A program made the position numbers and the translations under genes. The notes beneath the pieces were generated by a model, which saw only the letters and a list, made by a program, of their open reading frames with translations, was not told the DNA's origin and did not search any database. 64,000 bases of DNA. It comes from Anarhynchus alexandrinus. Taxonomy: Eukaryota > Chordata > Aves > Charadriiformes > Charadriidae. The stretch lies in the NCBI GenBank assembly GCA_008711295.1, contig VUYV01000081.1, forward strand, positions 917,314-981,313, in the 5' to 3' direction. This document shows, piece by piece, positions 36,286-49,399 of this stretch (within the stretch, counting starts at the first letter, position 1; every line of letters starts with the position of its first letter).

Positions 36286-38418
36286 AAGCACAAAAGCTCA
36301 TCAAATTAGTCTCTTCTTATCTCACTTAATTGAGGAAAAATGCAGGCACCCCAATATTGACTGTGGCCTCAAGTGTAGCTGTGTTGTACACCAGACTTCC
36401 AGTCAACAGTTGAGGTCTTTGTTATGTACTAATAAAATGCCTTATTATCCCTGTCCCGTGGAAATAAGGTGATGGTATTCAGCAGTTTCTAGGTAAAGGT
36501 GACAGGAGCGTTCAGGATGCTTTGTGGGAAAAAGATTAATTGTAACGTGTCAAAACATTTTCACGTTGGTAATACAGAGGCATAAAAAGGGACAGTTACG
36601 AACAGACAATTTGACACCTGAAAGGAGTCAAAGCTCTCACGTGCATCCTGTGTATCCCAACAAGACATGCAGTCGTAGCACGGCAGCTTGGCTGATTGAT
36701 AATTTGATTCCTGTGTCTTTTATTAATGCTGTTGTGTTTTATATTGCTGTCTTTTACCAGAACAAGCGCGTAAGAAATGACTTTTAATATTTTCAAGGCT
36801 TCACACATAAGGTTATATGTAAGTAAAATGGCCGCCAAGCGTTCGTCATGCCAAACATTGCAGTTGGTCTGGCTCTTCGTAACCTTGCCTTTCTCACAGA
36901 AGATCAGACACCGTGGGCTGTATGCGGGACTAGCGATAGCAAGCGCAAACAGCACTGGATTGCAGGGGAAATGCAACAGTAATTTAAATATTCTCTTCCA
37001 TCATTTACCAAAAAGCTCTTCAACTTCAAAATGCTTTCCTTTGCATTGGCACCTCAGTGCTCCATTTTCCTAATTAGAAAAAAAGTAAAAAAGCAAACAC
37101 AAAACGGAAAAGTTATCCTTTTAAGTTCCAGCAGTCATAGCAAGCACGCTGCGGTGGCTACTTTCCGCTTTCAAATTCATCATTTGAACTGCGTGACCTG
37201 TGTGAGGAGCTCTGCAGTATGAGCATAATACCATGTGATGCAATGAAAATGAACCAAAGGGGAACTCTGAGAATAAACAGAACACTTCGATTTCTCAAAA
37301 TGACACATGCTTGGAGAAAGCAAATACAAACACTGTTGAAAACCAACACCAACTCAAAGTTCTCCCTTTCAGCCACGTTGCTTGCCTTGCTCTCTGCAGG
37401 AGTGGCTTGCTTCTTCCAACACATCATTTATCAGATGCCTTCATTTACTATTCCTGACACTTCGCTTCTTACACGTTGGGTGATTGGTTTATTCCACTGC
37501 CTTAAATGAAGGACTCGTCAGGTTAACAAATGCCTAAAAGCAGCTGTGATCAATCTTCGTGCTCTCTTGGAAGCCCCAATCCAAAGGCTTCCAAGGGATC
37601 AACCCGTGACTCTTCTAGGAGGTGCAGAACCCAAAGTAGGGTCGGTCTAAGACTCTTGCATCCTCAGCCGGGAAACCTCCATCTCTCATCAACGCTCACG
37701 GAGCACGAGGTACTTCTGCCAAGCTCAGCCAAGCCCTGAGCTTGTCTTAATTGTGCAGGGTAATTTGTTACCTTCTCCATCCGTGGCCCGAGTGACTGGT
37801 AATGCTAGCCGGTATGCCAGGCTGGGAATTTGAGATGAAGAAGTGTGGAGGCGGCAACCTTGAGTGGAAACTTTCACTCTTCTGCTGTAGTTAATTACCT
37901 GTTGAGTCAGGGACAATCTCCAGAGGCAGTTTTGCAGTGAATGGTTAATGACCACAGACAAAGCTGAACAACTGCTTCAGGGAGGCAGGGAGGAGCTCGC
38001 TCCCTACCAAAATCTTTAACATAGGAGTCCAGGGGCTTTTGAGCAGTTGTGCCTCTGTGTTCCTTTGTGGGTGTGCAGATGGGCTTTTATCACAGAACCT
38101 AACAAGAATGAGTCCAACGATGGATTTCATTCCATGAAATGATGAATTCCTGTTAGTCAAAAGAGTAAAGGACATTGCTAAGCAGCAGAATTTGCTATTG
38201 CTTCGCTGTCTCACTGGCGAAACACATTTCTGTGCTTACATTCCCCTCACTGAACTTTAAACATGCAAAAATTAACCTTTCATCTGGTGCTACTCCGTGC
38301 CAAGAACAGGAGGACTGTTTTAATAGATAAATAATGGACTCCTCAGCAATGAGCACTAATGACTACAAACACATAAAGAAATTAGGTTTAATTAGCACTG
38401 TGTACAAGTCATTACCGC
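36286..38418. repeat. copy 1 of an apparent 2,133-bp tandem duplication (probable allelic contig overlap)
   Basis: The segment matches 38420-40552 over its whole length with no length difference and only about 20 substitutions by eye. It ends exactly at the N at 38419. Inside are ordinary short ORFs duplicated in both copies, for example 87, 96, 126 and 89 codons, none with a recognised domain. The content is CpG-containing and moderately complex, including AAAATGGCCGCC, a YY1-like site. That could suit conserved non-coding DNA, but conservation cannot be seen from one genome. Confidence 0.9.
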
Positions 38419-38419
38419 N
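38419..38419. other. single N: contig join at duplication boundary
   Basis: The N falls exactly between the two 2,133-bp copies. A true tandem duplication has no reason to coincide with a gap, so this points to two contigs with overlapping, unmerged ends. Confidence 0.92.
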
Positions 38420-40552
38420 AAGCACAAAAGCTCATCAAATTAGTCTCTTCTTATCTCACTTAATTGAGGAAAAATGCAGGCACCCCAATATTGACTGTGG
38501 CCTCAAATGTAGCTAAATTATACACCAGACTTCCAGTCAACAACTGAGGTCTTTGTTATGTACTAAGAAAATGCCTTATTATCCCTGTCCGGTGGAAATA
38601 AGGTGATGGTATTCAGCAGTTTCTAGGTAAAGGTGACAGGAGCGTTCAGGATGCTTTGTGGGAAAAAGATTAATTGTAACGTGTCAAAACATTTTCACGT
38701 TGGTAATACAGAGGCATAAAAAGGGACAGTTACGAACAGACAATTTGACACCTGAAAGGAGTCAAAGCTCTCACGTGCATCCTGTGTATCCCAACAAGAC
38801 ATGCAGTCGTAGCACGGCAGCTTGGCTGATTGATAATTTGATTCCTGTGTCTTTTATTAATGCTGTTGAGTTTTATATTGCTGTCTTTTACCAGAACAAG
38901 CGCGTAAGGAATTACTTTTAATATTTTCAAGGCTTCACACATAAGGTTATATGTAAGTAAAATGGCCGCCAAGCGTTCGTCATGCCAAACATTGCAGTTG
39001 GTCTGGCTCTTCGTAACCTTGCCTTTCTCACAGAAGATCAGACACCGTGGGCTGTATGCGGGACTAGCGATAGCAAGCGCAAACAGCACTGGATTGCAGG
39101 GGAAATGCAACAGTAATTTAAATATTCTCTTCCATCATTTACCAAAAAACTCTTCAACTTCAAAATGCTTTCCTTTGCATTGGCACCTCAGTGCTCCGTT
39201 TTCCTAATTAGAAAAAAAGTAAAAAAGCAAACACAAAACGGAAAAGTTATCCTTTTAAGTTCCAGCAGTCATAGCAAGCACGCTGCGGTGGCTACTTTCC
39301 GCTTTCAAATTCATCATTTGAACTGCGTGACCTGTGTGAGGAGCTCTGCAGTATGAGCATAATACCATGTGATGCAATGAAAATGAACCAAAGGGGAACT
39401 CTGAGAATAAACAGAACACTTCGATTTCTCAAAATGACACATGCTTGGAGAAAGCAAATACAAACACTGTTGAAAACCAACACCAACTCAAAGTTCTCCC
39501 TTTCAGCCACGTTGCTTGCCTTGCTCTCTGCAGGAGTGGCTTGCTTCTTCCAACACATCATTTATCAGATGCCTTCATTTACTATTCCTGACACTTCGCT
39601 TCTTACACGTTGGGTGATTGGTTTATTCCACTGGCTTAAATGAAGGACTCGTCAGGTTAACAAATGCCTAAAAGCAGCTGTGATCAATCTTCGTGCTCTC
39701 TTGGAAGCCCCAATCCAAAGGCTTCCAAGGGATCAACCCGTGACTCTTCTAGGAGGTGCAGAACCCAAAGTAGGGTCGGTCTAAGACTCTTGCATCCTCA
39801 GCCGGGAAACCTCCATCTCTCATCAACGCTCACGGAGCACGAGGTACTTCTGCCAAGCTCAGCCGAGCCCTGAGCTTGTCTTAATTGTGCAGGGTAATTT
39901 GTTACCTTCTCCATCCGTGGCCCGAGTGACTGGTAATGCTAGCCGGTATGCCAGGCTGGGAATTTGAGATGAAGAAGTGTGGAGGCGGCAACCTTGAGTG
40001 GAAACTTTCACTCTTCTGCTGTAGTTAATTACCTGTTGAGTCAGGGACAATCTCCAGAGGCAGTTTTGCAGTGAATGGTTAATGACCACAGACAAAGCTG
40101 AACAACTGCTTCAGGGAGGCAGGGAGGAGCTCGCTCCCTACCAAAATCTTTAACATAGGAGTCCAGGGGCTTTTGAGCAGTTGTGCCTCTGTGTTCCTTT
40201 GTGGGTGTGCAGACGGGCTTTTATCACAGAACCTAACAAGAATGAGTCCAACGATGGATTTCATTCCATGAAATGATGAATTCCTGTTAGTCAAAAGAGT
40301 AAAGGACATTGCTAAGCAGAAGAATTTGCTATTGCTTCGCAGTCTCACTGGCGAGATACATTTCTGTGCTTACATTCCCCTCACTGAACTTTAAACATGC
40401 AAAAATTAACCTTTCATCTGGTGCTACTCCGTGCCAAGAACAGGAGGACTGTTTTAATAGATAAATAATGGACTCCTCAGCAATGAGCACTAATGACTAC
40501 AAACACATAAAGAAATTAGGTTTAATTAGCACTGTGTACAAGTCATTACCGC
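38420..40552. repeat. copy 2 of the apparent 2,133-bp duplication
   Basis: It starts AAGCACAAAAGCTCATC, as at 36286, and ends AAGTCATTACCGC, as at 38418, then continues into unique sequence at 40553. Several differences from copy 1 cluster in the first 170 bp (for example GCTAAATTATACA against GCTGTGTTGTACA) and the last 340 bp, with few in the middle. Equal length and about 1% divergence fit two haplotypes or a contig end of lower base quality. Confidence 0.9.
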
Positions 40553-40608
40553 TTTTAAGCTGGGTAAAAGATACAACCGAAATAATTAGTTTATGTACTA
40601 ATAGTCTA

Positions 40609-40885
40609 CCGGTGACCGCATCGCGTATCTGCTCGCCGCGGGAGGGCTGGCAGCAGAGCACGCCGCTCACCGCGACGGAGCCAGGGCGCAGGTTTGCTTG
40701 GGTCGTCTCAGGTCAGAGAACACAGAGCAGACTCAAGGTGCTGTGTCTCGCTAAATGAAGTGTCAAAGTACAGGGTTTTTTTTTTTCCCCTCCGCTCGGT
40801 GGACAGCGGGCTGTGAACCGTTCTGTGAAACCGTAGGCGTGGGCTCCTTTTCGGCGGCGCTTGTCCCCGGCACTGACCCAGGCAG
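40609..40885. promoter_or_regulatory. CpG-dense patches, possible regulatory element
   Basis: Two clusters of CpG (about 40609-40705 and 40792-40870) are separated by a T-rich tract. The first contains ATCGCGTATCTGCTCGCCGC and, on the minus strand, a donor-like GCG|GTGAGC at 40671/40670. Like the patch at 11195-11480, it could be a promoter of an antisense transcript or an unmethylated regulatory region. No TATA box or coding first exon is evident. Confidence 0.35.
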
Positions 40886-43800
40886 CCACGCTGATGCTTT
40901 GAGGGTAGTGGAGAAGGATATGAAAGGAAGAAATGGTGACATTTTGACTCAAGTTCAGGAGACCAAACAGCTACATTGGCTGAGAACACTCCTCTTCCCC
41001 TCGTAACCCACCTTTCTCCTCACCACCCGCTAGGGAGGTTCTGGAAAGGAAGGCAGGAGCAGGCGTGCTTGTGTGCTTCGCCCACCGCCGTTCAGCCCGA
41101 CGGACCGCTGCGATCCCAGCCTTGCTGGTGGTTAAAGGTCACGCCTCAACGGGGACCATCTTTTCATTCTTTCTGCCGCCGTTACGGCAGTGGTGTTTGG
41201 CAGAAAGGTGGGGTGGAACAGATGGGACAGCAACCTCCTGAAACACCCTGCCTAAATTCACAAGGGTCATCTGGCACAGCCCCCCACGACTGTGATTACT
41301 GATGCGATGTAGGGCTTGAGATCACTCAGAAGTTCAAAATACTCTGCCCAGTATGTCCAGCTGATTATTTTTCCAACTCTTCCTTCCACTGGCAGTCGTC
41401 AATATGTGTTGCAACAAGATACAAATGGTTTGATTTTCTGAACTGTTTAATTTAAACTGTTTAAATAAATTACCACTCTGCAAAAAGGAAGCCTAGCTGG
41501 TTTTGCGATGATGAGTTCGAGGTAATAGATAAAAATCCAAGATCTTATGCTGGACATCAAATGAGGGCTTTTTTTTATTATGATTTTTTTGGTGGTTGAG
41601 CATTACCAAGGATTAAAATACAGAAGTAGAAGAGATGAAGAACCAGAAGCTGTCAATGAAAATGACAACAAGACAGAGGAGGATTTTTAAAGGCTGTGCC
41701 AAAGAAACAGTTGGAGAGAGAAGGAGGGAATGAAAATCAGAAGACGGTGTCATGGGCACCAACAGAGAATAATATTTAAAGAAAGAGTGTTTCTGATGGT
41801 ATTAAGGCAGCTGACAGGTCCAGATGGATGGAGATGAACAGGTCCTGTGGTTTGGTAAGAGGAATCCGTGCAGATTTCCACAAAAAGATGGCTTTTGATG
41901 AGTTTGAACTAAGCCTAAAAGGGAACTGGAAAATAAAGTCTTCAGGTGAAGCAACTAGAGCAGATTTGCAGGTGAGGGACAAAAGGTGGGATGAGAGCTA
42001 TAGCAAAACTGGAGCTGTGCTGATATGGGTTATTAAAAAGGGTGAGACATCACCCGTGATGAGGCGAAGACCAGAAGGGGTGCGGTGCAGGGATGCATGA
42101 ATGGGTTAATCTGTGGCAAAGCAAGCTGTTCTCGTTTATAAAATCTACGACCACGTGAAACAGCCCTTGGAGCAAGACCTTCAGAGTGAAAAATTCACCT
42201 GTCGATGAACGAAGGAAATGTGTGTCAGGTTTCTAAATATGTGCCAGTTGGGTCCCCGCGTTTCTCGTAGGTAGCCCGCTAGTCTGTGAGAGATCATCAC
42301 GGTGCGGCTTTTTCCTGTTTCACTTTTGGAGCCTGGTGTGTCCGCCAACGCGTCCACAGGCGGAGGAGCTAGCGAGAAGACGAAGGGAAAATAAAAGAGG
42401 GTGCAAGGGAGATCAGGAGAGCAGCTAGGCCTCTGGGGAGAACTGGAAGGTGAGAGAACCGTTAGGACATTTCTAGTGCTGCGGCAAGAGAAAAGAGAAA
42501 TCTGGAGGAAAGGAAAGGCAGCCCAGCTGAGGAGACACGAAAAGCCCCAGATGACGTTGGGAATGTGCGTTGCAGAGGAGCTGCGAGGGTGGGGAAGGTG
42601 GGTCAGTCCGAGGCAGCAGAGGTGCAGGAGCTGCTGCCTGCCAGTGGGAGAGCGGCACAGCCCGGGGGTCAGCAGGACCAGGAGAGTGATGGAGTTCGTG
42701 CTGGAGGCAGACGAGCCGCAGGATCGCAGCCTCTGGTGCTCTCAAGCGTTAAGCTTTTATATAGATATTCATATGTATACATTATTATTATTGAGAAGTA
42801 TTGGACACGGCGTTGGGAGATGATGAATTTCAGTGAAGCTCAATTCCAACTCTGGAAAATGAAATTTAAAGGTAAAACCCAGGCAGGTTGAAAATGTAGT
42901 AAAAATTTAGCAATAACCCTTCCTTGACCTTCTCTCCACATAACACAGATGGTGATCAAAATACAAAACCGTGTGCAGAGGGCAGACTCAGGCCTCTCCT
43001 TCAAGGGACACAGGGTCAAGACAGAGCCAGCATAGCCATGTAATTAGTGGAAAATACTTTTCACGGGCTTTAATAGGAATATTTTGACGTGGAGGGGTCC
43101 ATAGTTCACAAACATCAGTTGAAACTTGCAACACCCTGGAAGTTGACAAGCAGTAACTCCTGTATACATATCTAAATAAATCGAGGTCCAAGAAAGTTAG
43201 GACATACGGTTTTAGACGGTTTTAAGTACTGCTAAAACTATGGTTACTGTGACGTAATTAAAAAAACTTTCGCAGGCACATCCTTCCTGTGGTCCTGGAT
43301 GTTTCCGATTGCCTGAGTAATGTAATATTTGTTTGCTTAATACGTTACATCAGAAAGACAACAGCTTCTGAAGGAAAGCACTCCCTATCCTTTAATGTTT
43401 TCCTGTTATTCTGTTACTTTCAGTAACTTGTCTCATGTTTTCTTTTATTTATTTTCATAACTAAAATTAATTCACTCCACACTGGGATTATTCCAGAGTA
43501 CTCCATCATTTGGTTTTGCAACTGGTTATATGAACCAGTGAAGTATGGTTCAGAAAACATGAAGGCCTAAGAAAAGATGGTTTTTCAGAGCACTTCAATT
43601 TGTCTAAAATATTTGCCTGAAGTTTACCCAGAAATAAAAATCTGTGCGCAGAACCTTTTGCATTTGGAAATCTTCTGTAAGATTTGTCAAACATTTTGAC
43701 TGGGTGAAAGTGACTGCAGCCTAATAAAGCCAGAGCAGCAAACAGAAACGTGCAAGAACAGTCCCAATAACTTCAAAGCGCCTTCTTGCGTGTGCGTATT

Positions 43801-44025
43801 CAAGTTTCTTCTTAGAAAAAGCCCCACATGAATACAAACGAGAGACGAGGCGTTGATTTTTGCTCAGGGAAAAGCTCACACATCCCGTGTCTAACAGGTA
43901 TGTAAGACAAAGTCCAGCAATTTTGGCTCATATCAATAGCTATTTCGGTGCTTGATTCCAATTCGATAACATTTTGTTCTAAATGAATTACCTGACTTAT
44001 AACTTGCCCAATGCTTGCTTTACAG
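40886..44025. other. non-coding stretch, purine-rich in the middle
   Basis: The interval 41600-42880 is strikingly purine-rich on the plus strand and carries ORFs of up to 140 codons (42401-42823) rich in Arg, Glu and Gly, an expected by-product of that composition. No domain is recognisable and no transposon ends are visible. It might be transcribed non-coding DNA. The rest is AT-rich. Confidence 0.4.
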
Positions 44026-44150
44026 ACCCAGTGTTTCAGGACCTCAACACGGCGGAAATATCCTTTGACGATGTTTTCGGGTTTATAAATAGCAAACACA
44101 AACCCTGCTCCCCAAATTCTGCTTCAGTGCAGACAATGGGTGGGAAAACG
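44026..44150 (+). CDS. candidate internal coding exon, phase 1 to 0 (among the best in the window)
   Basis: The acceptor is AATGCTTGCTTTACAG and the donor is ACG|GTGAGT. The 125 nt are open in a single frame: two bases finish a codon, then 41 codons. The translation contains PVFQDLNTAEISFDDVFGF and INSKHKPCSPNSASVQTMGG. It has an acidic, amphipathic first half and a Ser/Pro-rich second half, as in a protein linker or binding region. The incoming phase matches the outgoing phase of 3668-3806, giving ...RGQP-D-PVFQD..., and the outgoing phase matches 57311-57355. I do not recognise the family. The neighbouring introns would be about 40 kb and 7-13 kb. Confidence 0.55.
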
Positions 44151-46564
44151 GTGAGTTTGTATTTTGTGATTTCTGGGCTCGCTTATGGCTAATACCGCCC
44201 TGATCGCTCCGCATTTCAGAAAAACAGAAGGGCTCGACCCATTGGTCTCAGCCTTTGCTGCACCTCCAGATACTGAGTCTAGCAGTCAGTAGAGATCAGA
44301 GGGTGACAGGCCAATACCAATATTTATTTCATACCAATGAAATAAAAGATTTATCCAGTTCTCCCACCTTTATCCTGAGTGTCTTCTAATTATACCTCCT
44401 ACGTATATAAAAACAGAAGAAGCGAGGCAGGAGCTGGTGGTTTCCAGACTGGGTGCTCTATTTGACTGCCTTTGTGACTGCACTCCTGATGACTTGATGA
44501 GCTCGACAAATACTAAAATTTGGGAGTAAAATTCATATTTTGGCATGATTTACAAACAGCAAATGTCCTGTGGGTGTTAAAATCAGAATACTTACCTTCA
44601 GTACTTCAGTGAGGCTCTATATTGCTAAGTTTAGCTACAGTTTACATTTTTGGTTAAATTAACTCGCAAATTTAGCCAGAACTTTCGTTAACTTTTTAAA
44701 TTAACGATTTTGCACTTGTCCTCTTGTAGGTGGCAGTGCAAAGCAAAGCTCACCCATTGTGTGATACTGTAATTAATGATTGTGTTGCAAGAAAAAGATC
44801 ACATTTAAAATTAAACGTGCATCCTTAATCCTGAATTTCTTAACTTTTGACTGCCTGTTTTTGCACTTCAGTAATACTCCTCTGTTAGGTAATGTAATGC
44901 ACACAGAGAGGACAGATATGTGTATTTGGCTAGTTTCCTTGCAGAATGGAGTCTATAGGAGGAAACACTGGAGATACAATCACAAGACAGCAAAAAAAAA
45001 AGGCAATTTAGTCATTTTGAATGACACCCAAAATTAGCATGTTGTTGAAAGTGCAATGAATAGTCCCATAGCTTTGACGTGGAAACATTCAGCAAGAAGC
45101 ATTACACAAATTATTTTTTCAGCATTTAATATATGCAAAATATCATAAATCAAGCACCAGTTACTGCCAGACAATCAAGAGAATGAAAAATACATTAAAG
45201 AAATGTCATATGTAAATAAAGCAGATTGTCAGCGGTTCTTAAAGATGTGTTGAGAATTACAGGACCATTTGCTCCTGTATTGCTCGCTCTATCCAATGCC
45301 ATTTAAATGTGGCCGAGACTTCTTATAAGGTGATATACATCTCGTCACGTAATGTCCTCCAAAGTGACCGTAGGGTGAGACACTTCTCAACAGTTAGGAC
45401 ACATCTTCAGCAGTCCATTCTGAGGAGCTGATAATCTGTTAAACCAAGAAACTTTACCATTGCAGATGGCACGATTAAAAATAGGCTCAAACTGTTCTTG
45501 AAGGGAAATATGGGTGGCTGATAGGATAGTCAGTCTCAGAGTCCATTCGCTTTCCAAAACTGTAGCTATAATTAGTGTGCCAGTCACCCCGGACTGCTGT
45601 CCATAGGAAGGATGCACAGGCGTTAGCCTATCATCTATAGCCGTCGCACAAGATATTAGTTTAAGCAGTTTAAAATTCGCCCTTATGTATACTGGGTTTT
45701 CATTAAAATATCGATACGACAAAGATTCCCGTGTGAACACAGAGCTGAACTCAGTCTCATCCCAAGCCAAGAGCTGCAGCTTCAACAGAATCGTACACAT
45801 CTGTATATGCAGCAAACGTGGGAATCAGTATCAAGGCTTACACAAACGCGTGAAATCGACACCAGTAAAATCTTTGAACCCAGAAGGCAATAGACGGAGG
45901 TAATTTGAGAAATTTGAATGTAACTTTAAGTTGCTAACTTTACCAATTGTGGTCAGCCCAGCAGCTCTTTGGTACTGGAGACTTTAGGGAACTGGTTGTT
46001 CCACCCACATCCATCCTAAGCTAACGACTGTGCTGATTATAGATGTTTATTCATAATTTTCTTTGGCAAATGGGCTCATGCCCTTTCTGTCATCCTTCCT
46101 GGAAGGTAAGAAAGTTGTTTACTCATTTCTGAATGGTATCAACCAGCAGAAGCTGAGGAGGAGGACAGAACGTCTGGATCGCTTTGACTCTTTTTTTTTT
46201 AAATCCTTTTCTTGACTTGTAGCCTGATTTGGCAACCTTTAATCACATGAGAAATACTGATCACAAGACAATATTAATATTAAGACCACTTCAGGCGGTA
46301 TTCATCTGAGTACTTTATACTGGATTCTTCCTTTAATCTTTCAAATAAAATTAAATCTAGAAATACCATTCCTTTGATAGCAACGATTTCTAGCAGTGTT
46401 TTCCCCCTTTTTCCTCTGTCAAGACGTGCTTTGCCAAGGCTACTACCTTGTTCAGCTATCTCCTGTCAAGGAACGGCACTGATAGCTATTGCATACACTG
46501 TGCCAACAAACAGTTCAGAAAATGAAATATGCCTTTAAAATGCGCATAACTTAGCAGTGGTAGC

Positions 46565-46581
46565 GCAGCAGCAGCAGCAGC
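46565..46581. repeat. short (CAG)n run, about five units
   Basis: The sequence GCAGCAGCAGCAGCAGCAAG is a short triplet repeat. It does not lie in a supported exon, so no polyglutamine or polyalanine tract is implied. Confidence 0.85.
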
Positions 46582-49399
46582 AAGCACAGGAACAGTGCTT
46601 GAATTAATTAGAATTATAGCCTTTGGGTTTTGTATGTGCTCTTTGAATTCTAGGGACGTCTGCCATTTCATCTTAGATATCAAAAGTAGATGTGAAATCT
46701 TATGGTTTTTTCTTCCAAAAGAGGCATATTTTTTACAAACTTTGTTTCATATGGTGCTGTTCTTTTTCAAGTATTCCAGTTTATCATGGACCGATGCTGA
46801 GGTAACACTCAGCTGATGCCTCACGCACTTCTTTTACCCGTATGACAAACTCAGATCAAAAATTGGTATTTCCCTGTTACTGCTGATAGCGCATAGTCAG
46901 CACATTGAATACTGATCTTTAAGAAAGGAATCCTTAGGTTTTAGATGATATCAATGTAACCATCTTCCTTTCCGATTTTGAAAATTGCTATGCTGTGTAA
47001 TAACCAGGGCTCCCTCCCCCTTCCCAGGTCCACAAATGTCTCCAGGAGAACCGCACCGACCCCTTCTCTCTGTGATTTGTCCACACTGGATTTTTACTCA
47101 CATACGGTGACAATAACAGTGTGGAGAAGGGAATTCCTCCTTCCAGCCAGGAGGAGCCCACGACTGCCATGGGGATAATTAAACACCACCTGTGAGCATC
47201 TGTTTTACCAGGTGTGATGCTATAGGATCATTGTGAATTATTGTGAAGCGGAAGGACTATCGCACAGAAGGGTGACACCGGCAGCTTTTAAGGGCTGCGA
47301 ATCTTCTGCCTGACGAGGAGCCCTCTGAACGACTGACCGTAAAGGTGCATCACTAGGGAGAGTTCCAACATAGAGGAGGACCATGATCCTAAAAACTGGT
47401 AATGTTATTTTTACTTGCTATTGGCTGAGTATCTGGGTCAAACTGTCCGCTTTTTATGAAAAAATGAAATGTATTATTTGGCACAGCAAAGTATAAACAG
47501 GTTTGAAGTTATTTAAGTTGCATCTCTGAAGCCTGTACAACAAAGTTTACCCCAATTCACAAGGCATTTTCTGCTCAAGACATCATATGATCTCGACACT
47601 ACAACCGTGTTCGCTTCCAGAAGTAATAAAAAGAGATGCCGAGATTTTAAGATTATCAAAACAGAATTTACTCCACATTCAGATATAGTGGTTAGCTAGC
47701 AACAGCTGGCTCCAAACTAGACACGTAACGACAACAGGGCTTAAATTTTGTGAGCAAGAGCAAAGTTGCAACTATTTTTCTCTGCTATGCCCTTTTCATT
47801 TATATAGACACCGGGAAGCTTTAACCACCTTGGGTGCTGGAAGGGCGTTCTAGCGCAAGCAGGCTCCGGAACAAATGGAAAAAAACAATTGTGCAGAAAG
47901 CCACAAAGTGTTAGAAGAATTTTAAACAGCGGTGTAAAAATAGGTTAGAGAGCAATTTGGGCGAGAGAAAGTCTTGACATGTCAGATTGCTGCTGGGACT
48001 CTGCTGGGCAAAGAAAACTCTGTTCTTTCTCTACTTGTCTGCATTCTCTGGCTGTAACTCACAAGTGAACAAACCCTAAAACATTAATGGTAAAGTCATT
48101 GAGATAAATATAATAACAGGAATGTATGAAATAAGCTTTGCGCTTTTCGGAAGTTTTTTATTTTTTGAAACTTTTCATTTTGCACCGGTCTTTTGAAAGC
48201 AGGACTCTTTAAATGCTGCCTTTTCTACGCATAAGGTGGAGGAGAACAGTGAAAGGACAACAAAGCTCTGCAATCTTTTTGAGCTATTTTGGGCTAAATT
48301 AGTTGTGTGAGAGTTTTGAAATTATAGAAAAGTTTTGTTATAAAAGTAAATGGCATAAAATCTTTGCTTGAAATGATGTTAAGCACCAGGTTTAAATGCA
48401 TTTTTCTTTGAAATATGACTCTACGCAATGATATAGTGGTATATGTATATGGAGAACTCAAACCCAATATTTTAGGGAAGAGACACCCAGGCTGGATAGT
48501 GTTTGGATGAGATATATTCTGGGTTGCCAAGTGGGAAGCAGGTGACTTGCTCGAGAAATCACCTTGGCTGTCAGGTTGGGGAAAGGATCAACTATAAAAA
48601 TGCGTTTCTTATTTTTCCTTTGTTGGCCGCTGATAGCCACAGCTGGAGACAAGATAACACATTAAACGGTCTGAACAAGAATGGCTGTTCTTTCACTATG
48701 TTCTTCTCATCTTTGCCACCGGAAAATTATTTAAAATTACCATCAGAGTGGAGACCCTGTCATGGAAGAAGAGGTAACTATAGATATAACCAAGATATAA
48801 GTACATATATAGAAATGTAGAGCCTTAATGTTTGTTTATAATAATGAAATTAAATCTAACAGGGACCATACTACTGTTTATAAATATATATGTATAGATG
48901 AGTGAAGAAAAAGCGTCTGCTGGATTCCTGGATGAACGAGCCGGACAAAAGAACTGTATAAATTAGAGGATACCACTGGAACAAATTAGTATGGACTGAT
49001 CACAAAAAGCAGAGTTTTGAATCACCAAAATAAAGTATTGAAACACTTTCTAACAGGAGAGAAGCAAAAATCTGGATGGATTTTTGAGAAGGAGCTTTGT
49101 AAATGGCATTACATGGCAAGGTGTCTGCGATAGCACAGGTCTGAATGTGGTAGCTCAGACAAAACCCTTCAGGTTGTATGCTTCTGTGGAGATTATACAA
49201 AATAATAATGTTCCAGGAACAGCCATGGTACCAATACTGGCAGAACTTCCCTGCAATACCCTGAAGGAAGGACCAAGAGGTTTGCTTCAAAAATGTATGC
49301 CTGAACTCAGATGCTGATGTAGAAACGTCTTCAGAATATTGAAGTCCAATATACTGAAATAAGCACCTCAGAAGCTGGCAGAGTTACATGAGAAGTGGG

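Noticed and set aside
36286..40552. Recent segmental duplication with two copies of several small genes
   Set aside because: The duplication boundary coincides with a single-N gap, and the duplicated ORFs show no gene features. An allelic overlap is the simpler explanation.
45387..45815. 142-codon minus-strand ORF
   Set aside because: The translation looks reasonable, but no family, splice context or promoter supports it, and the length is within chance expectation.
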